Assembly: GCF_018917235.1 (NCBI RefSeq)
Contig: NZ_JAHLOF010000001.1
Coordinates: forward strand, 496,001 to 560,000
Direction of reading: 5' to 3'
Length of the DNA: 64,000 nt
Origin: Metaclostridioides mangenotii
Lineage (GTDB): Bacteria > Bacillota > Clostridia > Peptostreptococcales > Peptostreptococcaceae
The notes below the pieces were generated by a model, which saw only the letters and a program-made list of their open reading frames with translations, did not search any database and was not told the origin of the DNA. This document shows positions 38,246 to 47,477 of the stretch, piece by piece. Numbering within the stretch: position 1 is the stretch's first letter; every line of letters starts with the position of its first letter. The translations under genes and the position numbers were made by a program.

Positions 38246-38255
38246 AACACTCCTC

Positions 38256-39185
38256 CTATAAATTAATGTTTGGCATTACCTCTTTTGCCTTTTTAACTAA
38301 GTCTTGCAATATTTCATCACATGGTTTTATATCTTTAATCATCGCAGCTATTTGACCTGCCATAAATGAACCTTTTTCTTTATCTCCATCTATAGTAGCC
38401 ATTCTTAAAGCTCCAACACCCTTAGATTCTAACTCTTCAGGAGTGGCACCCGCTGCTTCCATTTTTAAGAATTCTTTTGACAGCTTATTTTTTAGAGTTC
38501 TTACTGGATGACCTGTTATTCTTCCAGTAACAACTGCATCCCTGTCCTTAGCCTTTATAACCATTTGTTTATATGTTTCATGAGCTGTACACTCGTCACT
38601 ACATATAAATCTAGTTCCAATTTGAACGCCTTGAGCTCCCAAAGCAAATGATGCAGCTATTCCTCTACCGTCAGCTATTCCTCCAGCAGCTATTACAGGT
38701 ATACTAACGCAGTCAGCAATTTGAGGTATAAGAACCATAGTTGTTACTTCTCCTATGTGTCCACCAGCCTCTGTTCCCTCTGCTATAACAGCAGTAGCAC
38801 CGAATCTCTCCATTCTCTGTGCCAATGCTGTAGTTGGAACTACCGGAATAACTTTCACTCCAGCTTCTTTCAATCTCTCCATATGCTTTGCTGGATTTCC
38901 AGCACCAGTTGTTATTACTTTGATTTTCTCTTCTATTACTAAGTTTATAATATCATCTGCAAATGGGGAAAGTAGCATTACATTTACCCCAAATGTTTTG
39001 TCAGTTAGTTTTCTACAGTTGTCTATCTCGTTTTTTATTACATCTTTTGGTGCATTTCCAGCAGCTATTATCCCAAGCCCCCCTGCATTAGAAACTGCAG
39101 CAGCAAGCGGTGCGTTTGCAACCCATGCCATTCCACCTTGTAATATAGGGTATTTGATATCCAATAATTCACATAATCTGTTCAT
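38256..39185 (-). CDS. fabK: Enoyl-ACP reductase II (FMN-dependent)
   Basis: 309-residue NPD-like TIM-barrel flavoprotein reducing enoyl-ACP. N-terminal YPILQGGMAWVA, central EGTEAGGHIGEV and AAGGIADGRG phosphate-binding segments fit FabK. No fabI is present in the window; FabK-type reductases are known to be insensitive to triclosan. GGGAGG before ATG. Twelve bases after fabH. Confidence 0.93.
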   Translation of the reverse strand: MNRLCELLDIKYPILQGGMAWVANAPLAAAVSNAGGLGIIAAGNAPKDVIKNEIDNCRKLTDKTFGVNVMLLSPFADDIINLVIEEKIKVITTGAGNPAKHMERLKEAGVKVIPVVPTTALAQRMERFGATAVIAEGTEAGGHIGEVTTMVLIPQIADCVSIPVIAAGGIADGRGIAASFALGAQGVQIGTRFICSDECTAHETYKQMVIKAKDRDAVVTGRITGHPVRTLKNKLSKEFLKMEAAGATPEELESKGVGALRMATIDGDKEKGSFMAGQIAAMIKDIKPCDEILQDLVKKAKEVMPNINL

Positions 39186-39197
39186 AAATTACCTCCC

Positions 39198-40184
39198 TTA
39201 TAATGTCCATTCGATTACAGAAGATCCCCATGTAAGACCTCCACCAAATCCAACTACCACTATCTTTTCACCTTTTTTTAATTTTCCTTCTCTATATGCT
39301 TCATCTAAAGCAACTGGTATAGAAGCCGCAGACATATTTCCATATTTATTTAAATTAACAAATACATTGTCCATATTAAGCTCTAATCTCTTAGCAGACG
39401 CCTCTATTATCCTAACATTCGCTTGATGTGGAACGTATAAATCTATATCTTTCGCATCCAAATTTGCTTTTTCTATAGCGATTTGGGAAGTTTCAGCCAT
39501 CTTTCTTACTGCAAATTTAAATACATCACTACCTGCCATGTGAATTGTATGCATGTCGTTCTCTACTGAATCATGACTAGCTTTTATCCTAGATCCACCT
39601 GCAGGTATCTTTAGATAGTCTCTTCCCTTGCCATCTGCACCTATATATGTGGATAGGATTCCACCGACTTCTACTCTACCGATAACTGCAGCCCCAGCGC
39701 CATCACCAAACAATACAGATGTTGTTCTATCATTATAATTCAAAACTCTAGAACTAGTTTCTGATCCAATTACAAGTACATTATTGTAGGTGTCGTTTTC
39801 TATAAACTGTTTTGCTATAGTTAAAGCGTATACAAAGCCTGTACATGCAGCTGAAACGTCAAATGCAGCAGCATTAATAGCACCTATTCTATCTTGAACT
39901 ATACAAGCTGTAGACGGTAAAAGCATATCGGGAGTAAGAGTAGCTAAAATTATAAGGTCTATATCTTCAGGATGTAAATTAGCACATTCTAAAGCCTTTT
40001 GTGAAGCTTTAACAGCTAAATCAGATGTAGCTTCGTCTTCCGACGCAACTCTTCTTTCTTTAATACCTGTTCTAGCTGTAATCCATTCATCAGATGTATC
40101 CATAATGCTTTCAAAGTAAAAGTTATCAACTATTTTCTCAGGCAAATAGCTCCCAACCCCTAAAATTCCAGATTTTATCTTCAT
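39198..40184 (-). CDS. fabH: 3-oxoacyl-ACP synthase III
   Basis: 328-residue initiating condensing enzyme, joining acyl-CoA and malonyl-ACP. Cys114 in AACTGFVYAL, His in VPHQANVRI and Asn in YGNMSAASIP complete the triad. Oddly the GGAGG is about 14 bases from the ATG, longer than for its neighbours, so translation may be weaker; no better start is visible. 27 bases after plsX. Confidence 0.96.
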   Translation of the reverse strand: MKIKSGILGVGSYLPEKIVDNFYFESIMDTSDEWITARTGIKERRVASEDEATSDLAVKASQKALECANLHPEDIDLIILATLTPDMLLPSTACIVQDRIGAINAAAFDVSAACTGFVYALTIAKQFIENDTYNNVLVIGSETSSRVLNYNDRTTSVLFGDGAGAAVIGRVEVGGILSTYIGADGKGRDYLKIPAGGSRIKASHDSVENDMHTIHMAGSDVFKFAVRKMAETSQIAIEKANLDAKDIDLYVPHQANVRIIEASAKRLELNMDNVFVNLNKYGNMSAASIPVALDEAYREGKLKKGEKIVVVGFGGGLTWGSSVIEWTL

Positions 40185-40211
40185 AATTATATATTAAACC
40201 TCCAAAGAGCT

Positions 40212-41267
40212 TTACTCTTCATCTCTATTTTTATCAACATTTTCGTCATCTTTACCGCTGTTGTCCTCTGCTTTTGAATAATCTTTGATAAATTCTTCAA
40301 TGTCATTTACTACTTGCCCCGTAGAGAACTTGATGCCTTGATTGATGGCATTTTTAATAGCATTTGCATCAGAGCTACCGTGTGCCTTAATAACTCCTCC
40401 ATTTAGTCCTAGAAGTGGAGCTCCACCGTACTCAGAGTAATCCATAAAGCTTTTTAATTTTATAAGGTCGTCCTTTAATAAAAGTGCGCCTAATTTGCTC
40501 TTAGTACTAGACAGAAATGTCTGCTTTATAAGATCAAGCACTGAAAGAGCAACCCCTTCAGCTGATTTAAGAAGCATATTCCCAGTAAAGCCATCGCATA
40601 CTATAATATCTGTATAAGAGTTTAGTATTTCTCTAGCTTCTACGTTTCCTATAAAGTTTAGATTTAGCTTCTTAATCTCTTCATAAGATTTTTTAACTAA
40701 TTCATTTCCTTTACCTTCTTCTAAACCTACATTTGCAGTAGCAACTCTAGGATTGTCCATACCTAATACTTTTTTAGAGTAAATACTACTCATAGCTGCA
40801 AATTCACAAAGATTCTTAGGTTTACAATCAGCATTTGCTCCACAATCTGCTATTAAAGTCATTCCACCCTTTACATTTGGTATTGCTGAGCACAGACAAG
40901 GTCTATCTACTCCTTTTATTCTACCTACTACAAAAAGTCCACCTGCAAGGAGCGCACCAGTGTTTCCAGCTGAAATTGCAGAATCTGCAATTCCTTCTTT
41001 TACAAGATTAAGTGCTACAACCATAGACGAATCTTTCTTTTTTCTTATAGCTTTAACAGGTTTATCTTCATTTTCAATAACTTCTGTAGTACCTAATATC
41101 TCTAACTTGCTTTTATCAAATTCATATTTGGAGAATTCTTTTTCTAATACTTCTTTATCTCCTGTAATTATAATATCTATATTGTATTCCTTTATTGCCT
41201 TAACTGCTCCTTCAACTGTTGAATAAGGAGCATTATCTCCGCCCATTCCATCAATAACTATTTTCAT
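40212..41267 (-). CDS. plsX: Acyl-ACP:phosphate acyltransferase
   Basis: 351 residues. Makes acyl-phosphate for phospholipid synthesis. IVIDGMGGDNAP at the N-terminus, SAGNTGALLAGG and DGFTGNMLLK are family motifs. The last 20 residues are a highly charged Asp/Glu/Lys tail (KAEDNSGKDDENVDKNRDEE) longer than I expect for PlsX. AGGAGG before ATG. Separated from fapR by a 77-base gap containing a hairpin. Confidence 0.95.
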   Translation of the reverse strand: MKIVIDGMGGDNAPYSTVEGAVKAIKEYNIDIIITGDKEVLEKEFSKYEFDKSKLEILGTTEVIENEDKPVKAIRKKKDSSMVVALNLVKEGIADSAISAGNTGALLAGGLFVVGRIKGVDRPCLCSAIPNVKGGMTLIADCGANADCKPKNLCEFAAMSSIYSKKVLGMDNPRVATANVGLEEGKGNELVKKSYEEIKKLNLNFIGNVEAREILNSYTDIIVCDGFTGNMLLKSAEGVALSVLDLIKQTFLSSTKSKLGALLLKDDLIKLKSFMDYSEYGGAPLLGLNGGVIKAHGSSDANAIKNAINQGIKFSTGQVVNDIEEFIKDYSKAEDNSGKDDENVDKNRDEE

Positions 41268-41308
41268 ATCTTTGCCTCCTATATTTACAAAATTTTACAC
41301 TAAACAGT

Positions 41309-41352
41309 TAGACTAGTATATCCTCATATTTTATATCGTATATACTAGTCTA
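41309..41352 (-). promoter_or_regulatory. Hairpin overlapping the fapR stop codon
   Basis: Perfect 12-base arms TAGACTAGTATA (41309-41320) and TATACTAGTCTA (41341-41352) with a 20-base AT-rich loop; the second arm includes the fapR stop codon. No U-tract follows, so it is more likely an mRNA stability or processing element between fapR and plsX than a terminator. Confidence 0.5.
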
Positions 41353-41902
41353 TCTCTTCAAATATAAAATCTCCTTTAAATACTTGTTCGTGATTTCTAC
41401 TATTTACAACGACTTTTACAAAATGATTTTTTCCATCTTTTTTATGGACTTCTGCTTTTGCAATGAGTCTATCTTTATTCTCTATCATTTTTATACAATT
41501 TATATCTGCAGACCTTAGCATTACCTTTGGAGCATTGACTATAGCCATCGAAAGAGAGCTCGTCATAGAAAATACATACGTATCTCTAACTGTATTGGTC
41601 TTTGTATAAATCATATCATCCGTAATCTCTAACATGGATATACCAAGTTGCCCAACAGATAACTCAATTATTTCTCCTATTATCTCTTGTTTACCAAGAG
41701 TTTTGACTTTGGATCCTTGAGTTTCTGCTATACTCTTAAGTCTCTCCCTAAGTTCAGGTATATTTAAACCCATTCTATCAAGTCTTATAGTTTGGATACT
41801 GACATCAAATAAACTAGATAATTCTTCGTCGGTGTAAAAAGGATCTCCTTTTAAGATCTCAACCAGTTCTTTCTGTCTTTGGGCCTTGCTTTTTTTCTTC
41901 AT
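41345..41902 (-). CDS. fapR: Fatty acid biosynthesis repressor FapR
   Basis: 185 residues. DeoR-like N-terminal helix-turn-helix (FYTDEELSSLFDVSIQTIRLDRMGLNIPELRERLK, residues 20-55) and a C-terminal HotDog domain that binds malonyl-CoA in FapR. Represses fatty-acid and phospholipid genes until malonyl-CoA accumulates. A textbook FapR site lies in its own promoter, so the operon is autoregulated. GGAGG before ATG. Confidence 0.96.
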   Translation of the reverse strand: MKKKSKAQRQKELVEILKGDPFYTDEELSSLFDVSIQTIRLDRMGLNIPELRERLKSIAETQGSKVKTLGKQEIIGEIIELSVGQLGISMLEITDDMIYTKTNTVRDTYVFSMTSSLSMAIVNAPKVMLRSADINCIKMIENKDRLIAKAEVHKKDGKNHFVKVVVNSRNHEQVFKGDFIFEEID

Positions 41903-41927
41903 ATAACCTCCAAATTTATAGCAGTAA

Positions 41928-41977
41928 TTAGTACCAGCTACTAATAGTAGTATATAATATCAAATAAAGTTTTTCAA
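41928..41977 (-). promoter_or_regulatory. FapR-controlled promoter of the fab operon
   Basis: The FapR operator TTAGTACCAGCTACTAA (41928-41944) matches the known palindromic consensus. On the minus strand TTGAAA (41972-41977) and TATACT (41949-41954) with a 17-base spacer form a good sigma-A promoter directly upstream, placing the transcription start inside the operator. 26 bases separate the operator from the fapR start. Confidence 0.9.
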
Positions 41978-42107
41978 CACTAAATTATTTATTTTACATT
42001 ATTTATATTGATTTTCCATTGTTTTATATTATAAAGTTGATACTAAATACTATAACCGAATAATAAAAATATATATATAATGCTCATAATAAATTGAATT
42101 ACACTCA

Positions 42108-42159
42108 AAAAAGGTTGTTTCAAAAGCGATTATTTAATCGCTCTTAAAACAACCTTTTT
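42108..42159 (-). terminator. Terminator of the yceD-rpmF operon
   Basis: Outer stem AAAAAGGTTGTTT / AAACAACCTTTTT (13 bp) and inner stem AGCGAT / ATCGCT with a six-base loop; the minus strand ends in a T-run. It lies about 180 bases past rpmF and upstream of the fapR promoter. The part 41978-42107 shows nothing else. Confidence 0.8.
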
Positions 42160-42215
42160 ATAAAAATAAAAATACTAAATATTTTTATTTAAGCCATTTC
42201 CCAAAAGATTGAATC

Positions 42216-42323
42216 CTTCAAAACTGATTGACCAATTGCTCGTACTAGACAATTAACTTTATAAGCTTGTACTCTACTAGAGTAGTCTTTCTCTTACAAA
42301 CACTCGGTCAATCAGTTTTGAGG
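42216..42323. repeat. Inverted-repeat element of unknown nature after rpmF
   Basis: CAAAACTGATTGACC (42219-42233) is repeated exactly inverted at 42306-42320, and the arms extend outward by three pairs after a one-base bulge. The 72-base interior has its own short palindromes (AATTG/CAATT; CTACT/AGTAG). It contains no open frame. It starts 16 bases past the rpmF stop on the minus strand. It may be a structured 3' untranslated RNA, a MITE-like insertion or an invertible segment. Confidence 0.5.
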
Positions 42324-42338
42324 CAACCTCTTTAAATA

Positions 42339-42515
42339 CTATTTAGATACTACTTCTTTACCTTTATAATATCCACAATCTGGGCACACTCTGTGTGATA
42401 ATTTTGGCTCATGACATTGTGGGCAACTTACGAAACCAGTTGCTTCTATTTTTGAGTTAGCTGCTCTTCTCATATCTCTTTTTGATTTAGATGTTTTACG
42501 CTTTGGTACTGCCAT
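42339..42515 (-). CDS. rpmF: 50S ribosomal protein L32
   Basis: 58 residues read directly from the minus strand, beginning [18 protein letters not shown] and ending GKEVVSK. It carries two CxxC pairs (CPQC and CPDC) of a zinc ribbon, so this is the zinc-binding form of L32. GGAGG 7 bases before ATG. Follows yceD by 13 bases, the conserved arrangement. Confidence 0.97.
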   Translation of the reverse strand: MAVPKRKTSKSKRDMRRAANSKIEATGFVSCPQCHEPKLSHRVCPDCGYYKGKEVVSK

Positions 42516-42528
42516 TTACGCCACCTCC

Positions 42529-43059
42529 TTAGTCATTTTTAAATAAATCTTTTAATTTAGCAAAACGGGGATCAATATCACCCTCGTCATTTGTATCTTC
42601 ATTGCAAGAACATTCTTTTATATTTAAATCAGCTCCGCATTTGTAACATAGGCCTTTACACTGTTCATCACAAAGAACCTTGCTTGGTAAATTAAAATCC
42701 AAGGTCTGCTCAACTATATCTAATAGATCAATTTCTAATCCATCATAAAAAAACGCATCGAAATCTTCAAATTCGTCTTCTATATAGTCTTCGTCTTTTA
42801 CAAGAAAACCTTGTATATTGTAATTTAAAGGCACTTTAACATCTTTTAGACATCTTGAACAACTTTCAAGAATAGTGAAATCAACATCCACATCTATGTA
42901 TAGTCCAGATTTCGATTTTGTTATCGCACCTTGAAGATTCAAAGGTGATGCTAAATTAAAAACATCTCCACGATAACTAATAGTATCAATATTTTCACTA
43001 AAATTCAAGTCTGTCTTTTCAGTTTCTTTTCTGTTAAGTTTTTCTACACTGATTATCAT
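42529..43059 (-). CDS. yceD: YceD family protein (DUF177)
   Basis: 176 residues. DUF177 proteins are encoded before rpmF in most bacteria and have been linked to 23S rRNA/ribosome assembly. CSRCLKDVKVPL and the C-terminal CDEQCKGLCYKCGADLN, plus DIDPRFAKLKDLF, are diagnostic; the cysteines may bind zinc. I choose the ATG of MIISVEKL with GAGG 8 bases upstream, three codons inside a GTG alternative. Confidence 0.92.
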   Translation of the reverse strand: MIISVEKLNRKETEKTDLNFSENIDTISYRGDVFNLASPLNLQGAITKSKSGLYIDVDVDFTILESCSRCLKDVKVPLNYNIQGFLVKDEDYIEDEFEDFDAFFYDGLEIDLLDIVEQTLDFNLPSKVLCDEQCKGLCYKCGADLNIKECSCNEDTNDEGDIDPRFAKLKDLFKND

Positions 43060-43163
43060 TAAATTCACCTCAAAACTTTACCAAACTTATTATACAAATC
43101 CAGCATTTATTTGTCAAGTATTTTTACTTGATAGATGATTTTCGCAAAATTCAATAAACGCCA

Positions 43164-43196
43164 AAACATTTGTCATAATTATTATGACAAATGTTT
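43164..43196. repeat. Perfect 15-bp hairpin after ackA
   Basis: AAACATTTGTCATAA / TTATGACAAATGTTT with a 3-base loop, 27 bases past the ackA stop. T content follows weakly in both directions (CGACTTTTT on the plus side). Most likely the ackA terminator, but the symmetry also suits an operator upstream of yceD. Confidence 0.6.
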
Positions 43197-43222
43197 CGAC
43201 TTTTTATTAATATTTTTTACTA

Positions 43223-44419
43223 TTATTTTACTAAGTCTAATGTATCTCTTGCTATAACTAACTCTTCATTAGTTGGTATTAATAATACCTTTACTTTTGA
43301 ATCTGCTGTAGAAATAACTGTTTCTTTTCCTCTTACATCGTTAGCTTCTTTGTCTAATTTCATTCCTAAGAATTCAAGGTTAGATGCCATCTCAGCTCTT
43401 AATGCTTTACCGTTTTCACCAACACCTGCTGTGAATACTACTGCATCAAGTCCGTTCATTTCTGCTGCATATGCGCCTATATATTTTTGAACTCTCTTAA
43501 CATAAGTATCTAATGCTGCTTGAGCTCTTTCATTTCCTTCAGCTGCAGAAGTTTCTATATCTCTAAAGTCTGCTGATACTCCCGACATTCCGAATACTCC
43601 TGATTTTTTGTTCATTAAGTTATCTATACCATCAGCATCTAAGTTTTCTTTTCTCATTAAAAATGGAATTATAGCTGGATCTATATCTCCACATCTAGTT
43701 CCCATTATTAATCCTTCAAGTGGAGTGAATCCCATTGATGTATCGACACATTTTCCACCATCTATAGCTGCTATTGAAGCACCATTTCCTAAGTGACAAG
43801 TTACTATCTTAAGATCTTTTATGTCTTTTCCTAGCATTTCTGCTGCTTTTTCAGATACGTATCTATGAGATGTTCCGTGGAATCCATATCTTCTTACACC
43901 GTATTTAGTGTATAATTCGTATGGAAGACCATATAAGAATGATGATTCAGGCATTGTTTGGTGGAATGCAGTATCGAATACTCCAACCATTGGTACACCT
44001 GGTAGTATAGCTTTACAAGCTTCTATTCCCATTATATTTGCTGGATTGTGAAGTGGAGCTAGATCAATGCACTCTTTAAGAGCTACTTCTACCTCTGGAG
44101 TTATTAATACAGATGAAGCGAATTTCTCACCACCGTGAACAACTCTATGTCCGACAGCATCTATTTCTTTCATATCTTTAACAGCACCAAATTCAGGATC
44201 TACTATTGCATCAAGTACAAGCTTAATTGCATCTTTGTGATCTTTCATAGGTTGCTCTATTACAAGCTTATCATCTTTTCCTTCTTTTTCATGTTTAAGA
44301 ACTGATCCATCTATACCAATTCTTTCAACTAATCCTATACATTGAACTTCTTCACCGTTCATATCTATTAATTGATACTTAAGTGAAGAACTTCCGCAAT
44401 TTAATACTAATACTTTCAT
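43223..44419 (-). CDS. ackA: Acetate kinase
   Basis: 398 residues, ASKHA-fold kinase interconverting acetyl phosphate + ADP and acetate + ATP, the ATP-yielding step of acetate fermentation. Motifs: [59 protein letters not shown] and [12 protein letters not shown] of MKVL has AGGAGG 6 bases before; an ATG two codons earlier abuts the SD. No pta beside it. Divergent from tmcAL. Confidence 0.98.
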   Translation of the reverse strand: MKVLVLNCGSSSLKYQLIDMNGEEVQCIGLVERIGIDGSVLKHEKEGKDDKLVIEQPMKDHKDAIKLVLDAIVDPEFGAVKDMKEIDAVGHRVVHGGEKFASSVLITPEVEVALKECIDLAPLHNPANIMGIEACKAILPGVPMVGVFDTAFHQTMPESSFLYGLPYELYTKYGVRRYGFHGTSHRYVSEKAAEMLGKDIKDLKIVTCHLGNGASIAAIDGGKCVDTSMGFTPLEGLIMGTRCGDIDPAIIPFLMRKENLDADGIDNLMNKKSGVFGMSGVSADFRDIETSAAEGNERAQAALDTYVKRVQKYIGAYAAEMNGLDAVVFTAGVGENGKALRAEMASNLEFLGMKLDKEANDVRGKETVISTADSKVKVLLIPTNEELVIARDTLDLVK

Positions 44420-44805
44420 TTCCATCCTCCTAATTTTTTACAGTTATGTATACAACTCTATATTTGACAAATACTTAAGTTGTATTCATAATATAGCTAT
44501 TTTACTATATTGCATTAACGATTTTAACATAAACAATATAACATTTTTTCACATAAAAGTATAGACCTTTCACTCATTATTTTCAGAATCATGCAACTAT
44601 ATAGGTTTTTTTATCCAAAAAATATAAAAACATTATAATGATAATTTAATATGTATACAATTTTGCTATAATAAAAGTAGCTTGTACTAATATAACTTAC
44701 ACTAATTAATAATAATCTACAAGTTTTGTTACACTATAAAAATACTTTTGGTAAAATTTACTAATATAAGATATTTAAATTATTGATATTAAAAGGAGAA
44801 CCTTT
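44420..44805. other. Divergent ackA-tmcAL promoter region
   Basis: 386 bases without a gene, very AT-rich. TATAAT occurs at 44634-44639 and 44667-44672 on the plus strand, both possible -10 boxes for tmcAL without a good -35. A 7-bp palindrome AATATAG / CTATATT (44490-44496, 44505-44511) lies upstream of ackA. I see no known riboswitch or operator. Confidence 0.4.
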
Positions 44806-46089
44806 ATGAATATATTAGGACTAGTAGTCGAATATAATCCATTTCACAATGGGCACTTGTTTCATCTAAATGAATCAAAGAAAAAAACTGAAGCTTCACA
44901 TACTGTAGCAGTAATGAGCGGAAATTTTCTACAAAGAGGTGAGCCAGCAATTTTAGATAAGCATACTCGCGCTGAAATGGCTGTGAGAGCTGGAGTAGAT
45001 CTCGTTATAGAATTACCTACTCTTTACGCATGTCAAAGCGCTGAGTTGTTCTCATATGGCGCTATCACTACCCTAAATTCATTAAACTGCATCAACTCAA
45101 TATGTTTTGGCAGTGAAGTAGGTGATATAAGATTGCTTTATGCTATATCTGATATATTATCATGTGAGCCTTTAGAGTTTAAAGCATCATTAAAGACTTA
45201 TCTTGATCTTGGTATGCTTTTTCCAACCGCAAGAAGTAAAGCATTAATCGAATATATATCTAAACATAATATAAATTCTACAAACAATAACTACAGTTTA
45301 GTAAATATTGAAGAAGTCCTTAACAACCCTAACAATATACTTGGAATAGAATATATTAAGAGGCTAATTAAGCTAAATAGCTCTATTAAACCTTACACAA
45401 TAAAGAGAATACAGTCTGAATACAATTCTACAGTAATGACAGGCTTTATATCATCTGCAACTGCGATACGAAACAAATTAAATGCATGTGAAAATTTAGA
45501 AGAAATCGAAAATGCTATGCCCCTAACTTCTTATCAGGTTCTAAAAAACAAAATAGATGAAAATAATTTACTTATGCATGATGAACTATTCTTTGATACA
45601 CTAAAAGCAACTATTTTTAGAGATAAAGAAAGGTTGACAGATATATTTGAGGTCAACGAAGGCATCGAAAATAAAATATATAAAGAAGCTTTTATAGCAA
45701 AAAATGCAAATGAATTAGTAAATTTAGTTAAAAGTAAAAGATATACAATGACTAAGGTTAAAAGAATCCTTAATAACATACTTCTAGGAATTTCTAAGGA
45801 TGAAATTAATAAAGCTAAAGAAGTCGAAACTATGCCTTATGTAAGAATATTAGCGTTTAATAACAAAGGTAGAGAGATTTTAAAAGAAATAAAAAATAAC
45901 TCTGAAATCAAAATAATAAATAAATTCTCTAATATAGAGTTTTATCTAGATGATCCAAATTTTAAAAATCTAATACAAAATGATATAAGAGCTACAAATA
46001 TATACAATACGGTATATTTAAAGGGCAGAAAAATAAAATTTAAAGGTCCTAATGACTTTTACGCAAAACCTTTTTATCTCGATGAATAA
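44806..46089 (+). CDS. tmcAL: tRNA(Met) cytidine acetate ligase
   Basis: 427-residue TmcAL (YlbM) enzyme that activates acetate with ATP and acetylates C34 of elongator tRNA-Met (ac4C). Nucleotidyltransferase motif FHNGH at residues 13-17 inside [16 protein letters not shown], then [23 protein letters not shown]. Complete length. AAGGAG 7 bases before ATG. Its substrate acetate is produced by the neighbouring, divergently transcribed ackA. Confidence 0.95.
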   Translation: MNILGLVVEYNPFHNGHLFHLNESKKKTEASHTVAVMSGNFLQRGEPAILDKHTRAEMAVRAGVDLVIELPTLYACQSAELFSYGAITTLNSLNCINSICFGSEVGDIRLLYAISDILSCEPLEFKASLKTYLDLGMLFPTARSKALIEYISKHNINSTNNNYSLVNIEEVLNNPNNILGIEYIKRLIKLNSSIKPYTIKRIQSEYNSTVMTGFISSATAIRNKLNACENLEEIENAMPLTSYQVLKNKIDENNLLMHDELFFDTLKATIFRDKERLTDIFEVNEGIENKIYKEAFIAKNANELVNLVKSKRYTMTKVKRILNNILLGISKDEINKAKEVETMPYVRILAFNNKGREILKEIKNNSEIKIINKFSNIEFYLDDPNFKNLIQNDIRATNIYNTVYLKGRKIKFKGPNDFYAKPFYLDE

Positions 46090-46169
46090 TTTTTCTTACT
46101 CATAAAAATAAACACCTATTAATATACATTCTATAGATAGAAAATATTATAATTAGGTGATTTATTATT

Positions 46170-47393
46170 ATGAATAAGAGAAAAATATTTTTATTTTTGG
46201 CTCCTGCTTTTGTTGTTTTAGTACTTATAATTGGAATAGTAGTATTTCCAGTTGAATCTATTGCTGCAGCCAAGGAAGGTATAGACATATGGTTAGATAT
46301 TTTAGTTCCATCACTACTTCCGTTTATCGTAGGAGCGAGTTTGATTGTAGATTTAAAAGTAATAGATATTATTGGATTTATAATTAATCCTATAACGAAA
46401 TTTATTTTTAATGTTTCAGGTAAAAGTGCCTTAGTATTTGCAATCTCAACTATATCAGGTTATCCAGTAGGAGCGAAACTAGCCTCTGAGTTTAGAGCTA
46501 AAGAGCAAATATCACAAACAGAAGCTCAAAGGCTCGTATCTTTTTGTTCTACTTCTGGTCCACTTTTTATAATTGGGTCAGTAGGTACTGGGATGTTTAA
46601 AGATTCTGCTCTAGGATATTTAATGATTATATGCCACTACTTGGGTACGATTACAGTAGGTCTACTTTTTAGAAACTATGGTTGGGAAATGTTATCTAAA
46701 TCTAAAAAATCTTTAAGAGAAAACATTAGAAGTGTTGTAGAGACTAAAAGTTCAAATGGAAATTTCTTTGTTATGTTTGGTAATGCAGTATACAACGGAG
46801 TTAATACACTACTTACTATAGGCGGATTTGTAATAATATTTTCAGTAGTATTTAGAGTTCTATTTCTATTTAATATTATCCAAATTGTATCTTTTATAAT
46901 TCATATACCGCTTTCATTGTTTGGCATCACGGAAGAACTATGCAATGCCTTTATAAGTGGCTTCTTTGAAATTACAATTGGATGTAACAAGATATCGCAA
47001 GTTATGAGTAACTCTGAGCATATAAAAGCTACTCTTGCTAGCTTTTTGATAGGATTTAGTGGGCTTTCGATACTGTCTCAATGTTGTACTTTCTTAGCAA
47101 AAACAGATATCAATATCAAACTCTACATATCAAGTAAATTTTTACATGGTTTGTTTGCTGCTATTTTTTTATTTTTACTATACCCAATCTTTAAAACATC
47201 AGTAGTTACATCAACGTTTAACTTTTCAAGTAGTATTATATTTGACAATGTGCTTTGGGTATCATATATGAATTACTACAGAATAGTTGTTTATATAACA
47301 ATAACCACTTACATAATTTCAGCTATATCAAAAATGGATAAGTTTAGATACTTTTCTAAATATTTTTACAGTAAATTTAATAAAATTAACTAA
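46170..47393 (+). CDS. ylbJ: Sporulation integral membrane protein YlbJ
   Basis: 407 residues, about eight to ten membrane segments and two Gate-like halves: ESIAAAKEGIDIWLDILVPSLLPFIVGASLI near the N-terminus, SGYPVGAKLASEFRAKEQIS, FCSTSGPLFIIGSVGTGMF and ITIGCNKIS. YlbJ is a mother-cell sporulation protein needed for normal spore cortex formation in Bacillus. AGGTGA before ATG. 80 bases after tmcAL, probably partly co-transcribed. Confidence 0.93.
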   Translation: MNKRKIFLFLAPAFVVLVLIIGIVVFPVESIAAAKEGIDIWLDILVPSLLPFIVGASLIVDLKVIDIIGFIINPITKFIFNVSGKSALVFAISTISGYPVGAKLASEFRAKEQISQTEAQRLVSFCSTSGPLFIIGSVGTGMFKDSALGYLMIICHYLGTITVGLLFRNYGWEMLSKSKKSLRENIRSVVETKSSNGNFFVMFGNAVYNGVNTLLTIGGFVIIFSVVFRVLFLFNIIQIVSFIIHIPLSLFGITEELCNAFISGFFEITIGCNKISQVMSNSEHIKATLASFLIGFSGLSILSQCCTFLAKTDINIKLYISSKFLHGLFAAIFLFLLYPIFKTSVVTSTFNFSSSIIFDNVLWVSYMNYYRIVVYITITTYIISAISKMDKFRYFSKYFYSKFNKIN

Positions 47394-47477
47394 TAGACTA
47401 TAGAATATAGTATAATTAATCTTATCAGAGGATCATTGTATAAGTATAGAATATCAAACTGATAGGAGTGATTAATT

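Noticed and set aside
42216..42323. Insertion-sequence remnant
   Set aside because: No transposase fragment and no clear target-site duplication; kept only as an unclassified inverted-repeat element.
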